This document shows, piece after piece, positions 33,748-45,600 of a DNA stretch of 64,000 nucleotides. The notes beneath the pieces were generated by a model. That model was not told where the DNA came from. It saw only the letters and a list, made by a program, of their open reading frames with translations, and did not search any database. Origin of the DNA: Scalesia atractyloides (lineage: Eukaryota > Streptophyta > Magnoliopsida > Asterales > Asteraceae); contig CAMTDV010000018.1 in NCBI GenBank assembly GCA_947069175.1, positions 45,334,869 through 45,398,868 on the forward strand. The letters run 5' to 3'. The position numbers and the translations under genes are program-made. The number at the start of each line of letters is the position of its first letter. Position 1 is the first letter of the stretch.

Positions 33748-34153
33748 TGTAGTTCTGTTGTACGGATCATTCGGGCACTAATCTGAGAAACCTAAGAGCG
33801 GAATCCGTTTACTTAGGCGACATTGGATACACTCACTTGTTTCTATTTAATCATCGTTTCATTAATATTCAACGTTACAGATCCTGGAAACACTTTGACA
33901 GAGCTTCGCCTCTGTCGTGACAAAATATCTGAAGTTACAAATGAAACATCAAAGCTCCTATTTATGCTAACACAACTTCGTTGGTGGGAGTGCAAGTTCG
34001 GGTGAACTTGCTTAGTCAAGTTCGGCCGAACTTGACTACAACACTATCATTTCAAGCGAACTTGTCCTAAATATACGTAAACTTCGACATTTCGCTCCTA
34101 GGTACTGACTCGATATTATACGATGACATAGGCAACAGGCATATGCATCAACA
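33748..34153 (-). mobile_element. 5' LTR of element B (different subfamily from its 3' LTR)
   Basis: Minus-strand LTR from TGTTGATGCATATGCC to CAGAACTACA, about 406 bp. It keeps the group's features (two palindromes near 33990-34035, CATAAATAGG TATA-like box, GGCGAAGCTCTGTCA block) but most of the remaining sequence differs from 24175-24574. Confidence 0.85.
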
Positions 34154-36117
34154 AGTATGCCTCAGAATCAAAATTCTGACTCAGATGAAACACCAACATT
34201 TGATGCTGATGGGGAATCATCTTCTTCAGATGAAGAAATGGAGCAGATAACAAGTCTTCTTAATCAATCTGCAGTCCCGAACAACAGAAATGAAGCTTCA
34301 TCAAACTCTCCAAACGTTGAATTGGTCGTTGATCTCAACATCACGAATCAGCAAAACTCAGTAGATGTTCCAAGTGAAGAATTTCCGCGATCATATTCCT
34401 ATCATCCGTCAACAAATATTATCGGAGAACTTTAAACTAGTGTTAGAACTCGAGGGCAAATTAATAAAGCACTCAGTTGTTTCTACACACGCGTTGCTAC
34501 AACCCAGAACTATTGCTTCTATTCATGTTTCATTTCTCAGACTAAGCCAAAGACAGTTAATGAAGCTTTAGCCGATGAAAATTGGGTACAAGCAATGCAA
34601 GAAGAATTATTGCAGTTTGAGAAGTTGGGTGTGTGGAAGCTTGAAAAATTACCAGAAAATCAGAAAGCGATTGATACAAAATGGGTCTTTAAGTGTAAAC
34701 GTGATGATAGAGGGGTTATTGTTCATAACAAAGCTAGGCTTGTTGTCAAGGGATTTCACGAGCAGGAAGGGATAGACTACACGGAAGTCTATGCACTAAT
34801 AGCTCGATTGGAATCTATTCAAATTTTTCTAGCTTTCGCATCATGGAAAGGATTTAAGGTCTATCAATTGGATGTCAAATCGGCTTTTCTGTACGGCAAA
34901 TTACGCGAGAAGGTGTACGTTGGACAACCACCGGGGTTTGTCGATCCACTTAACAAGAAGAAAGCGTACCTACTGGATAAAGCTCTTTATGGTCTACACC
35001 AAGCCCGAGAGCTTGGTACGAGACGTTATCACAACATCTCGTCGGAAACGGCTTTATCAGAGGAACTGTGGATAGTACTCTTTTCACCAAAGAAGTTGAT
35101 GGCCATCTGATTATAGTTCAAATCTACGTTGACGACATCATCTTTGGATCTTCAAACGATAGTCTCTGCAAGGAGTTTGAGGGAATCATGAAAAAGAAAT
35201 TCGAAATGTCCTCGATGGGCAAAATGAAGTTCTTTCTTGGTTTGCAGGTAGATCAGCTTCCGGATGGTATTTTCATTCATCAGACTAAGTATGTTCACGA
35301 CATCTTGAAGAAGTTTGGAATGGAAAGATTAAAGCCTTTATCTACGCCTCTTGCTCTAAATCACGGCATTTGCATTGACGAGACTGGAGCCAAAGTTGAC
35401 GAGACGTTATACAGATCGATGATTGGATCGCTGATGTATCTGACGGCATCACGCCCAGATATTATGTATCCAACCTGCCTATGCGCCAAATATCAGTCAA
35501 GCTCGAGGATCTTACACATGGAGATTGTGAAGCGAATCTTCAGATATCTGAAAGGATGCCCAAGCACCGGCTTGTGGTACCCCAAGAATGACAATTTCAA
35601 CCTCACAGGCTATGATGATTCTGATTTTGGTGTAGATAAGATGAACTCAAAATCAACTACAGCGGGATGCCAGTTCTTCGAAACAAGAATGGTAACCTGG
35701 CAGTGTAAGAAACAGACTACGGTCGCTCTCTCTACCTGTGAAGCTGAGTATATCTTGGCCTCCAGCTGTTGTTCACAGATTCTGTGGATTCAACAGCAGA
35801 TGAGAGACTATGGTCTGCAATTTCTAGACACTCCGCTGTATGTTGATAACAAGGCAGCCATAGATATAACTAAAAATCCGGTTCATCACTCACGCACAAA
35901 ACACATTGAAATTCGTTATCATTTCATTCGTGATTGCTACAAAAAGAAATTGGTGCGAATAGAAAAAAACCACACCGACGAACAAAGGGCTGATTTTTAT
36001 ACCAAACCATATTCTTTGTCACGGTTTAAATACTTGCTGAGAATTAACGGTATGAAAAATTTGCTGACAGGTGCAGACGGTAAGGTTGATTACGGATCGG
36101 ACGACGAGTTCGCGTGA
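34154..36117 (+). pseudogene. RT and RNase H of element E (second part of pol)
   Basis: It continues pol after element B: an acidic Ser/Asn-rich linker (34159-34435) with a stop at 34433-34435, then a frame change. Reverse transcriptase begins about 34560 and shows KWVFKCKRDDRG, KARLVVKGFHEQEGIDYTE, YQLDVKSAFLYG and LYGLHQA. A frameshift near 35020 precedes the catalytic YVDD (in VQIYVDDIIFGS, about 35120-35155). RNase H (about 35550-36000) has DSDFG, TVALSTCEAEY and the VDNKAAI...HSRTKHIEIRYHFIRD block. It ends at the stop at 36117. Catalytic residues are kept, but at least two breaks prevent translation as one protein. Confidence 0.9.
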
Positions 36118-37839
36118 TCCACATTGGTTTGTAAATATCTTTCTACTTTAGAATTTTGTTAAAAACTAAAATCCAAGAAAGATGTTTTTGATTTTAGGGG
36201 GAGAAATGTTAGAGAAAATACAAAAACATTCGAAAACTTTAAAATCCAAAAATATATAAAAAATTCAAAATGTACAAAAACATTGAAAAAGACAAAAAAA
36301 GTGCAGTGTCATAAAAGGAATGATAGTACATCAGTGGACTATCACAGTATGCTAAAGAAATGTAAAGTTTTAAAAGTGATAAACGAGTCTTACTATGGAT
36401 GTTTCGATAGGCTTAACACGTTCAGTAAACAGTTTTTGAGATATAAACTAAATTTTACAACTGCTTAATCTTGTGGATTAACACATCTTGGATATATGGA
36501 CTTAGTACTCTGAAATTTCGTTTGAAAGATTGCCTGATTCGGAGATACGAGGTCTTTATAGATAGTTGATATCTGGGGTACTATACAAGTTCTTCTGATT
36601 TTGCGGAAGCAATGGCCTAGAACTTCTATAATAATTTCGCTATAAACCTCCAAACTGCATGCAATATTGAAAAGAATCGAAAGATCTAATCATTTGCAGT
36701 GCTAAAAAGATTCCTTAAGTGGAACACACTTTAAAGATGAGCCTTCATCTCTTTGTCTGTACGGTAGTACTAACCTGAGCTCTCAAGGTCTCGCACAACC
36801 CAGATACAGATATCAATTACACTATATTCACCTGTAGGTTGAAATCTAGGGAATCTGAATACGGGAGTATATTCAAGAAGTGGGAACCACAGATAGTCAA
36901 GTTTCATGAATTCTACCTTAACATATCTTGAAACAGTTGAAAATTGTGGTAAAGCATAAGTGGACAAACATATCGACAATCTAGGTAAACGAGTTTAAAA
37001 CTTAAAGTCTGCTAAAGGTCAACGGTACTGGTGATATGTCTCAATTAACTGATATGATCCTTAGACACGAATTCACAAAAATATGTCTGTAAATATGTTT
37101 GTACATAGTTTACATTGCTTATTACATTGTATTTCAGCTTTACAGATTAAAATCAAAAAGATTTTCGGTGTGTTTTTAGCATAAACTTACAAAAATACAA
37201 AAAGATTTTATTTCTACATTATTTTCAGCAAACCAATGTTGGGGAACGGATCTTCGAAGTCTAGTTAGATGCTAGAACTGGTGGGAATCTCTTTGACAAT
37301 GGGCTAGGAGCTAATCTGTTAAAACCTGAAAAGTCAAAATGATGAAAAGTTCATTAATTTGAAATTTGATTTTGAAAATATGAACAGTTTGTTCGTAACG
37401 GGTCAAACCGGGGTCATTAACTTGGACTCGGCACACAAATCGGTTAATCAAGGTCATTAACTTGGACTTGGTCAACTGAGTGGATTTTCATAACTGATAA
37501 AAGTTGGAAAGTTCAGGGGTCAAAAATGAAAATTTGAAAAAGTTAAAATTGTGGTTTGGCAAGTTCGGCTAAACTTGCTAAACAAATCAGGTTTATCAAA
37601 CAAGCAAGTTCGACCGAACTTGCTAAGTAATGCTGTGTTGTTTAAAAGATAAGTTCGCTCGAACTTATGATGGGTTTTTGTTTGCTTGGGCCTTGTAAGT
37701 TCGGCCGAACTCATTTATCAGCAAACTAACTCCTCTGAAGCGAACTTGATCTTCTGAGAAAGTTTGAGCGAAATTGACAATTTGACATCATTACTCTGCC
37801 CAAATCTGCTTGTTTTTGGTGATTTACACACCATCTACA
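36118..37839 (+). other. Post-pol spacer of element E
   Basis: Non-coding, 1.7 kb, homologous to the spacer in B. It holds TTTTAGGGGGAGAAATG near 36194, a purine tract resembling an internal polypurine tract. LTR-type palindromes appear only in the last 300 bp (near 37560, 37604, 37650 and 37696), just upstream of the extra ORF start. The 36283-36468 frame is shared with B but is short and broken there, so I do not call it a gene. Confidence 0.65.
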
Positions 37840-37848
37840 ATGGCTGAG
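37840..37848 (+). CDS. Mini-exon (Met-Ala-Glu) of the extra ORF in element E
   Basis: ATGGCTGAG followed by GTATAA, a plausible donor. It is conserved with B (29147-29155). Joining to 38416 keeps the frame and gives a start for a main exon that otherwise only opens with a run of intron-like AT-rich codons from 38353. Confidence 0.62.
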
Positions 37849-38415
37849 GTATAAAATCGACAATTGAACCATGGATTGAACTATTATTGAAGTTTCAGAT
37901 CTGAAAAGTTTAAAAATTGATAGTTCTAGGTGTTATTGGAAAAATTGAACTCAAAATCATAATCTACACATAAAATCAACCGTATAACTTGTTTTGATTA
38001 GATTAAAATGTTTGATTGAATGTTTGAACAAGTTTGGTTTTTGGGAGAAGATGACAAGTTCGGCCGAACTTGTAGTTAAGTTCGACCGGACTTGTCGTCA
38101 AGTTCGATCGGACTTGTCTAAAATATGAACAAATGAAACCTAAACATCTTCGACTGAACTTACATCAAAAGATCTTTTAAAAACTGATGCAAACATCTTC
38201 GACCGAACTTAGGTTTGAAAGTCTGATTTGTTGTTGTGTATATAAGTTCGCCCGAACTTATATAATGAACATGTGTTTATACATGTTCGGGCGAACTTAG
38301 TTAAAGCAGATTTTTATAACATATATATCAAGTTCGCCCGAACTTGATATAAGTGTTAGAAATTTTTGTGAAATTTTTCTCGAAAATCGTGCTAAGTGTT
38401 TTGCGTATTTTTCAG
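37849..38415 (+). other. Predicted intron of the extra ORF in element E
   Basis: 567 nt from GTATAA to TTGCGTATTTTTCAG. The acceptor is preceded by a T-rich tract. Palindromes of the LTR type are dense at 38050-38350. The intron sequence is AT-rich compared with the exon. Confidence 0.62.
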
Positions 38416-41400
38416 GCACAAGTACCAGCGCGTGTAATCTCTGTAGAGTTCTCCAAAACTCACAATGCGTGCATTACGCTTGACAAATCTATATGTCCAT
38501 CACTAAAGGAGTACGACAGTATATTGAAGTTTCTCGAGGAAAGCCATATTCGCCGAGCTATTACAGAGCGCACAGTACAATATCGATCACACATCGTTCA
38601 CTTTTGGTTGAATGCAAGCCTTAGTGCTGACGAGAAGACAATCACTTCAACAGTACAAGTTGGAAATGAAGTTAAACCAATTTCTGTGTCTGAAGATGAT
38701 ATTAGACGGATTCTGGAATTCAAAGATTATGAAGACGATCCGATTCATTTAGACGAGAAGATGGTGCGTGGTTGTTTCTTTCATATGGGTTATAAGGGGA
38801 GCGTGAACAAACCGGCGCTGAAGAAAGGGGAAGTGCCAAACCCCTACAAGCTTTTGATGCATGCTCTAATTCACACATTCAGCCATCGTAAAGCCGGATT
38901 AGATGAAGTTCAAGACTATTTGGCTAGCATGGCAACGGCGCTTATTCTGAAGAAGCAGATCAGTGTTTCTAAGTTAGTTTTCACTCACATGTCGAAGAAC
39001 ATGGAAGATTCAAGGCTATGTCTATATCCGAGATTTGTTCAGATGTTGATCGACGAGAAGTATGCCAACATTGCACGAGATCCAAATGATGTGCTGTATT
39101 AGTTCATCTTGATGAAACTACTATGAAGAAGCTTATCAAGTTCCAGAAACAAGCTTCAGTTCCTATTGCCAAGCCGGTATTTGGAGTCATTAAAGATTCG
39201 AATTCTATATCGCCACCTGATAACAAGTGGAGAAAGGATGGTAGCGATGACGAGAAAGAGCTTAAAGCTGAGCAAGAATGGTTTAAAGATTTCAAACCAA
39301 AGGCAAGAAGCCAGTGGTTTTTAAAGACAGAAGCCGATAAGCCAAAGAAAAAGTGAGCTGCTAAAAAAGTAGAAACGATGCTCGTTGACGACGAAGAACC
39401 TGAGAATGTTGAAGCAGTTGCTCGATCAAGCGCTGCAGTTGTATTTGAAAGTCAGGAAACTATAAAGTCAACTCAAGAAGATGTGATTTCCGCTTCTTCT
39501 GAAAATGAAGATGATTCTGATAAAGAAATTCCTGCTAAAGAGCCAGAAAAGACTGAGGCAGAGATTAGAGCAGAAAAGGAAAGAAAGTCGGATGCAGATT
39601 TTGATCCTAACACTGAAAAAGAGTCTGACGAGGAAAGACCGAAGAAAAAGTCTAAGCGTACAAAGTCTCCAGCAATTGAAATCTCAAAGAAGACTACAGG
39701 GTCACCTCAGACCAAAGGTAAAAGAAAAGCAAAGATAGCTCAGAAAGTTGTGAGCAAGAGGTACAAAAGCAATTTGAAAAGCACAGAAGCCATACAAGAA
39801 CCTTCTGGTGCTCAGGAGAAAGGAGTCACACAAGAACCTCCTGTTATTGTTCATGCTGAAACTGAAAGGCCAGGAGTTACACAAGAACCTCCTGTGTCTG
39901 ACTTGTTTAAGTTCCTATCGCTGAAGCTCCTATTGCTCCGACGAATTCTGTTCCTGAAAGTTCTACTCCTAAGAAGTCAACACCGAAAGCTGCAACACCT
40001 AAAGATTCAACGCCAAAGACGCCAAGAGCAAATCTGTTTGGTGATGTGCCACATGGTCCAATCAGTCTCGAAGACTTGGATGAGTTTTTCCCAGAATCTA
40101 CTTTTGAGATGCTAGAGAAGCGCGTGAAGGCGTTATAAGAGAAAGTTGCACAGAATGAGGTTGAAAAGGCTGAGCTTGTTAAGAAGGTGAATCAAAGCGA
40201 TGTCGAAAAAGAATTGCTTGACGACAAAGTGAAGGTGTTAGAGAATGAAAGGGAGTATTTCAAACCACTAATTGCAAGTTTGTAAGACGCGAATGAGAAA
40301 TTGCAGACTGAGATTGCAGATCTAAAGACAATTCAAGCACTGAACAATAGAAGATTCAACAGATTGCAGAACGTGTTAGCAAATAATCTGAACATTGATT
40401 TCATTGCTGAATACGATCGTCTGGATCGTCTGAAAAAGAATTAGCTTAAAGTGTTAAAGGAAAGCATGTTTAGGGTGAAGCCCCTAAATCTTCTGAGACT
40501 GCTGAGAAGTCTTCTGATGTTCCTGAGAAACCAGTTAAAGATATTTCGAAAGCTTCTGAGTCTGAAATTCAAAAGGTTGACGAATCTGTCAAGCCTTCTG
40601 ATCCTATTATTGTTTCTGAAGAAAAAGGCAATGAAGAAGCTGAAAAAGATAATAAATAGGATGAAGAGGAAAAAGATTACGAGGATTGGAATGTTGGTGA
40701 TGATGGCGATGATTACGATCAAGGTGGTGATGATTTTGATCAGGGAGGTACAGGTTTAAAGATCACTGAAGACAAAGTATCTGATGAGTTTGATTTTTCT
40801 GATCTTATGAACGATGAGTCGAATAGGATGGAAGATAAAAGTCAAGGGGAGTTAGGGCAGAAAGGGCCAACTGATGATGATATAGATATGTAAAATATTT
40901 ATTGTTCTATGAAGCCTGTGACTGCAGTACCCACGAAGCCTTTAATGCTAATGTTAGAACACAATGTGGAAGAAGGTGAGTTTGTACATAACTACATGAA
41001 AGAAGATTTGGCGAGACTAGTTGAAGTTGAAGCTGAGAATTTAGAGTTTGAGTTTGAGGAAGTTATGAATGTTAACACATTTGAACCAAAATAATATCAG
41101 TATGAAAGAAGGTTTGAAGCTGATGAGTACAATCGAGTGATAGTTGAAGATTGGTCCTCAGATGATCAATCAGATCAGAAAGCTAAGTACGCCGGTCAAA
41201 ATTCAGAAAGTTTTCCTACATTTGAAGAGATGTACAAACAACTTGATGAAGATATGATTAAAGATAAGATTGCTGAAGCGTTACGAGAAGGAAAGATTCC
41301 TAAGCCGATGACCAATGAAGAGATAGCTGAAGCAAAAAAGTCCTGGTTCAGGGAGATGCCACGTGAACGTAAGTTTCGACGTCCACTAGCATTCTTGACC

Positions 41401-42281
41401 AGATGTTTCTTTGGGAGATATACTGAGTTGGGGATGGTTTAAAGGGCTCAACATATATGCAATCAAAAGGGAATTTAGAGTGCAATACTTCAAATATCTT
41501 GCTGATTTCAAACATTGCTGTACTGGGATATGGAAGAGTTAGTACAAACAGTGAATGTTACTTGTCATATGAAGATAATAGATCAGTTGTTGTGGAAGAT
41601 GATTAAGTACGAAGCTGTTAAAGGTTGGAATTACTGGAAGTCGTTTATTCCAGGAAGAAGGATGAAGATCAATATGGTTACAGGGGAAAAGGACATAATG
41701 TTAATTATTAAACGTCCTAGAGCCATTAGGAATATGCCACTTATGCTGATCGAACAGAACTTCTATCTTTTATTCAAGTGGTGGCAGATAGATCCAGCTA
41801 CTTGCGAAGCAGTGATTGTGTTAAGATTTAAAGATCATCTGGATATTGCTAAGGAACGAGTTGAAGTGATGGGTCATTAGGGAATGAGAGGTTTATGGAG
41901 GACGATAAGGATTCTAGATCCTATGTGGCTTGTGAACTACTCAAAAGAAGATATCAAAACCTTGTTCTACAACAAGATTGTTTTTGAAGAACGTGAAAAG
42001 ATACAAGCTATGCAATTTCAAAAGGTTGTGAACGTTTGTTATGGACGTGAAGTAAATTCTGGAAAAATGTGGCAAACAAAGTGGAGGGATCTGGAGAGCG
42101 TTGAGTTTCTAAAGATGAAACCAGAAATGAGGTGATTAAAGAAATAATGGAAAAAGCGGTAAGGCAAAGCTCGCTAAGAATGGCTAACTTTAAAAGACCA
42201 CCGCCAACTGATCAAATGCCCGAGCCAAAGCAAGAACGACGAAGGAAGCCGTTCAAGAAATTCTTCGGTCGTGTACATTAA
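38416..42281 (+). pseudogene. Main exon of the SIRE-like extra ORF in element E
   Basis: The same protein as in B and I. The first 229 codons (38416-39102) are open and contain the N-terminal domain: PARVISVEFSKTHNACITLD, GYKGSVNKPALKKGEVPNP, HALIHTFSHRKAGLDEVQDY and LYPRFVQMLIDEKY. Stops and frameshifts then break the basic/acidic region (39123-39900), the QEPP repeats, the coiled coil (40090-40440) and the Asp/Gly-rich stretch (40670-40760). The C-terminal domain (40909-42281) contains MPRERKFRRPLAF, KRPRAIRNMPLMLIEQNFY, MRGLWRTIRILDPMWLVNY and MWQTKWRDLE, and ends at the TAA at 42279. About 1,280 codons if continuous. Conserved blocks at both ends survive while the middle varies. Function unknown. 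Confidence 0.82.
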
Positions 42282-42626
42282 CGTTTATAAGAAGACAGAG
42301 TTTTTGAAGACTGATAAAAGGTGAAGACGATATCCAAGGGGGAGTCTGTTGGTGCATAATGTCTATGTCTTAGTCTTAAATCGAGTTTGTATAGTATAGA
42401 GCTGATTTGGCTAGCTGGATAATGTATTTATGTAGGTTGAAGACAAGTTCACCCATATGTTCATGTTAGGCCAAGTCCGGCCGAACTTGCTATGGCAAGT
42501 TCGGGCGAACTTAGGTTCTCTAGGAGGCAAGAACGAAGAAGGAAGCCGTTCAAGAAATTCTTCGGTCGTGTACATTAACGTTTATAAGAAGACAGAGTTT
42601 TTGAAGACTGATAAAAGGTGAAGACG

Positions 42627-42643
42627 ATATCCAAGGGGGAGTA
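42627..42643 (+). other. Polypurine tract of element E
   Basis: ATATCCAAGGGGGAGTA directly before the LTR start TGTTGG at 42644. It is matched by the tracts next to the 3' LTRs of B and I and expected as primer for plus-strand DNA synthesis. Confidence 0.8.
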
Positions 42644-42678
42644 TGTTGGTGCATAATGTCTATGTCTTAGTCTTATAT
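42644..42678 (+). mobile_element. 3' LTR of element E, left fragment
   Basis: The first 35 bases of the LTR (TGTTGGTGCATAATGTCTAT and on), ending in TATAT, the left target duplication of element F. It continues at 55054. Confidence 0.9.
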
Positions 42679-45600
42679 TGTGATATCCCGGGATTTTCGG
42701 ATAACTTAAACGTAATACGTGTCAATCTAATTACGTGCTATGCGTACGAACGTGTACGAATTAAATGAATACGTGTTGTGTTTTGGGTGATTGTTTTAGT
42801 GATTGAATATTTAGGTTTGATATGTGCACGAACTTAACCGAACCGCGACACGTTCCAAACCTCGGTTCATTGCGACTCTAGGAAGTAACAAGTTTTTAAA
42901 CTCTAGCTAAAGTCAAGTTCTCGGCCATAAGATCAAAACCGAACCACTCAAGCTCCCTTGCGGCTGCATTCAAATCCAAACCAAACTACCTTAATCTTGG
43001 CCGCGAGATCACACCTAAACCCAAACAAACTCACCCTAGTCTCTCGGCCGCAAGACCCAAACCCAAACCGCAACCCTCACCCCTTTGTGCTATATATATA
43101 CACAAACCCATGCATGATCATTCAAAAACACAAAAACCCTAGTTCCATCGCCGTCGGCTGCCTTACTTTTCTTTTCTTTCGGTCGCGGTAAGCAACAACC
43201 GAAGCCATCATCATCTCAGTCGCAAAACAGCTTTCATCTGATCAGTTTGTTCAGTCCATTCAATCGCAAAACAGCTTTCATCTGATCAGCGTTGTTAAAT
43301 TTTTCGGTCGCTAACAGCCGGTTACCCTCAATCCTTTTCGGTTTCGGTCACGAGATCAGCCTTCCTTCTCTCGGTCTCAGCAAGCAGCAGCCCTCGCCAT
43401 CTTCCCTCATCGTATTCACGGTTCGTTTACATTGTTATTAAAAGAATAGAGGTTATCTATGATCACAAGATCATGTTCGGATTGCATGTATGCTTAAATG
43501 TTTGGTTGTCTCGGATTGCATGTATGCTTAAATGCTCAGTTGTTGCGGATACATGTGTTTTGATTGTATTATTTCGGGTATATATATATATGTATAGGCT
43601 TGAAAGAATTGATATAAAAGTTTCGGTTACATGTAGGCTTGAAAGGTTAGTTGTTTCAAATATATGTGTGTTGGTTGATGCTGTTCACAGACTGCATGAT
43701 GGTATAGTTTCGGACTATATGTGCCTACAAATAACCTGCTGAACTGACTGTATATATATACGCATGATTGTTTTCGGATATTAGATGTATTAGATGTAAT
43801 CGGCTGAATTAATCAATGTTGATATGCATGTATACTTGTTTGCGGATCTCATGAAGTTTCAAGTGTGTTTTGTTATAATAACTAGAAGTTATTGAGTAGA
43901 TTTGCATGGATAGGTTATTAGTCTCAATCTATGAGTAGAAATCGGATTATAATCACCTAGGTTAACCGTACGAACGAGTTGTGCGAATAAATTGTAACAA
44001 GAACGCTGAAACAGTCTGCTGAATACCAGATACAGCCGACTTCATCTGGCTGTAACTTGGTCGTTAGTTGTCGAAAAATGGATTTTCTGATGTCTAGAAC
44101 GTAGAGAATTGAATAAGGAATCTAATGGCACTGGATTCATAATTTTCTGAAATCGTTTGATATTTTTAAAGGGCTAAACAAGTTCAGTAGGTAAAGCTGT
44201 TAAAATTCTGGAATTTTGTTGGTTGTTTATTTAGCTAGATTTTAAAATCAGTAGAGAGTTGAGTCATGATTTTCGTACAGCAACTAGGTATAGAAATTTC
44301 CGGGCAACTCCAACTGGAATTTTGTTAATCGGACGATCCGTGATTTTTAAATAAATTCTTCCGTGGACTGCAGTCAGAAAGCGGTAAATCTGACTGCAGC
44401 TTAGTGAATTAATATTTATGGTTAATTGGTGAAGATTTAGGACTTGAGAAAATTATATAAATTTCTTTGGTATAAATGTCACCTACTGTAAAAATATGGG
44501 AATTTTTAGAATGCTGGAACTATTTTATAAAAATCCTAGAAAACAGCTGAATAATTGAGTGTTAAGCAGAAAGTTGTTAACTTGTGATTTTATGCATTAA
44601 AGTGTTGCATGGATTAGGAATGTGTTCATGATAAGTTGTTTGATTACTATGATCATATGAGAATACTTGCATGCATGTTTGAAGTGTTAGTTATGTTGTT
44701 TGTGTGTATCACTTTGTGAGTAAATTACGTGTGGAATTTGTATTGGTGTGATTACACACTGACATGGAATTAATTGGTTTGTTAGGACGCAACTAGCGGT
44801 CCCATCTCTTATAATATCTTTGCCACACTAACCGAGCTAATAAAGGTGAGTTCACGGCCCCTAACTTTATACGGTTTTAAACAACAGGGGGAGAAACATG
44901 TATACATTCTTAAACTCAAACTCTTTACGTTATACGAATGTAACGTCACATAACTATGCGGTAACTAAGTTAATGTTAATGTAATGTTATGGTCACTATG
45001 CAGCTTTATCACTTAAGTCCTCGACAATCTCCTCGGATCGTTAATATTTGGGTTAAGTAGCGGGGGAATTATAAGTAGTACTACTGGGTCTGACGAGCCC
45101 CATCCGAGCTAGTCGCGCTAGCTGACCGGGTTTGGTCAACGGGTGTATGATTGGCCTAACATCGCCATGGTCATGTGATAGACCTGGCAAAACGGAGGCA
45201 CAAATGTCAGCTTCGATCGCGAACACTTAGTGACATGACTTTAGGCTAGCTACCTATATACATTAATATTGAACTTAATTACGGAACAACTTAATATTCC
45301 GGGTTTGGAATATTGGAACATCAACGTATTATCCCGGGTTGGGGATAATGGAAACACAACTTAATATTCCGGTTTGGGAATATTGGAAGCAACAACTTAT
45401 TATTCCGGGTTTGGAATAAGGCAACTGATATGTTATCCCGGGTTGGGGATAACGGAGTAACAAACTAAAACCGAACAACAAATTTACGAAAACCTGTGAA
45501 CTCACTCATCTTTAATGTTGACACTTGTTTCTTTACATGTTTCTCAGGACGCTAGGAGCTCTAGGTGCACGCACACGCATTGAACAAGACATCATTATAG

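Larger units (their letters stand above)
24175..34153 (-). mobile_element. Element B: SIRE-like element without pol, LTRs of two types
   Basis: Minus-strand element inserted in the pol linker of E. Flanks are AATAT (24170-24174) and AGTAT (34154-34158), a 5-bp duplication with one difference. Removing B and one flank restores E's reading frame. Order on the minus strand: 5' LTR (33748-34153), primer site, palindrome leader, shortened gag, a spacer like that after pol in E, extra ORF with an intron, polypurine tract and 3' LTR (24175-24574). There is no trace of protease, integrase, RT or RNase H. The two LTRs are far too different to have been identical at insertion; see the finding. Confidence 0.85.
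42230..42678 (+). repeat. 297-bp tandem duplication at the 3' end of element E
   Basis: The segment starting GCAAGAACGACGAAGGAAGC at 42230 recurs at 42527 with few changes. Each copy holds the end of the extra ORF, the polypurine tract (CCAAGGGGGAGT) and the beginning of the 3' LTR. The first LTR copy (42348-42526) stops after about 179 bp; the second starts at 42644 and is the one interrupted by element F. Confidence 0.85.

Noticed and set aside
36283..36468. 61-codon frame shared with element B (30560-30742) as a small gene
   Set aside because: The shared sequence is simply the homologous post-pol spacer. The frame has no good start context and the similarity continues beyond the frame at the same level.
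38416..42281. Calling the SIRE-like extra ORF a true envelope gene
   Set aside because: No signal peptide, no hydrophobic fusion or membrane segment and no glycosylation-rich ectodomain are visible in any of the three copies; it is rich in charged residues.
42958..43742. Two short frames (77 and 89 codons) repeated exactly at 52140-52924, suggesting conserved genes
   Set aside because: They lie inside the two nearly identical LTRs of element F. Identity follows from LTR duplication, and the proteins are low-complexity with no family motif.
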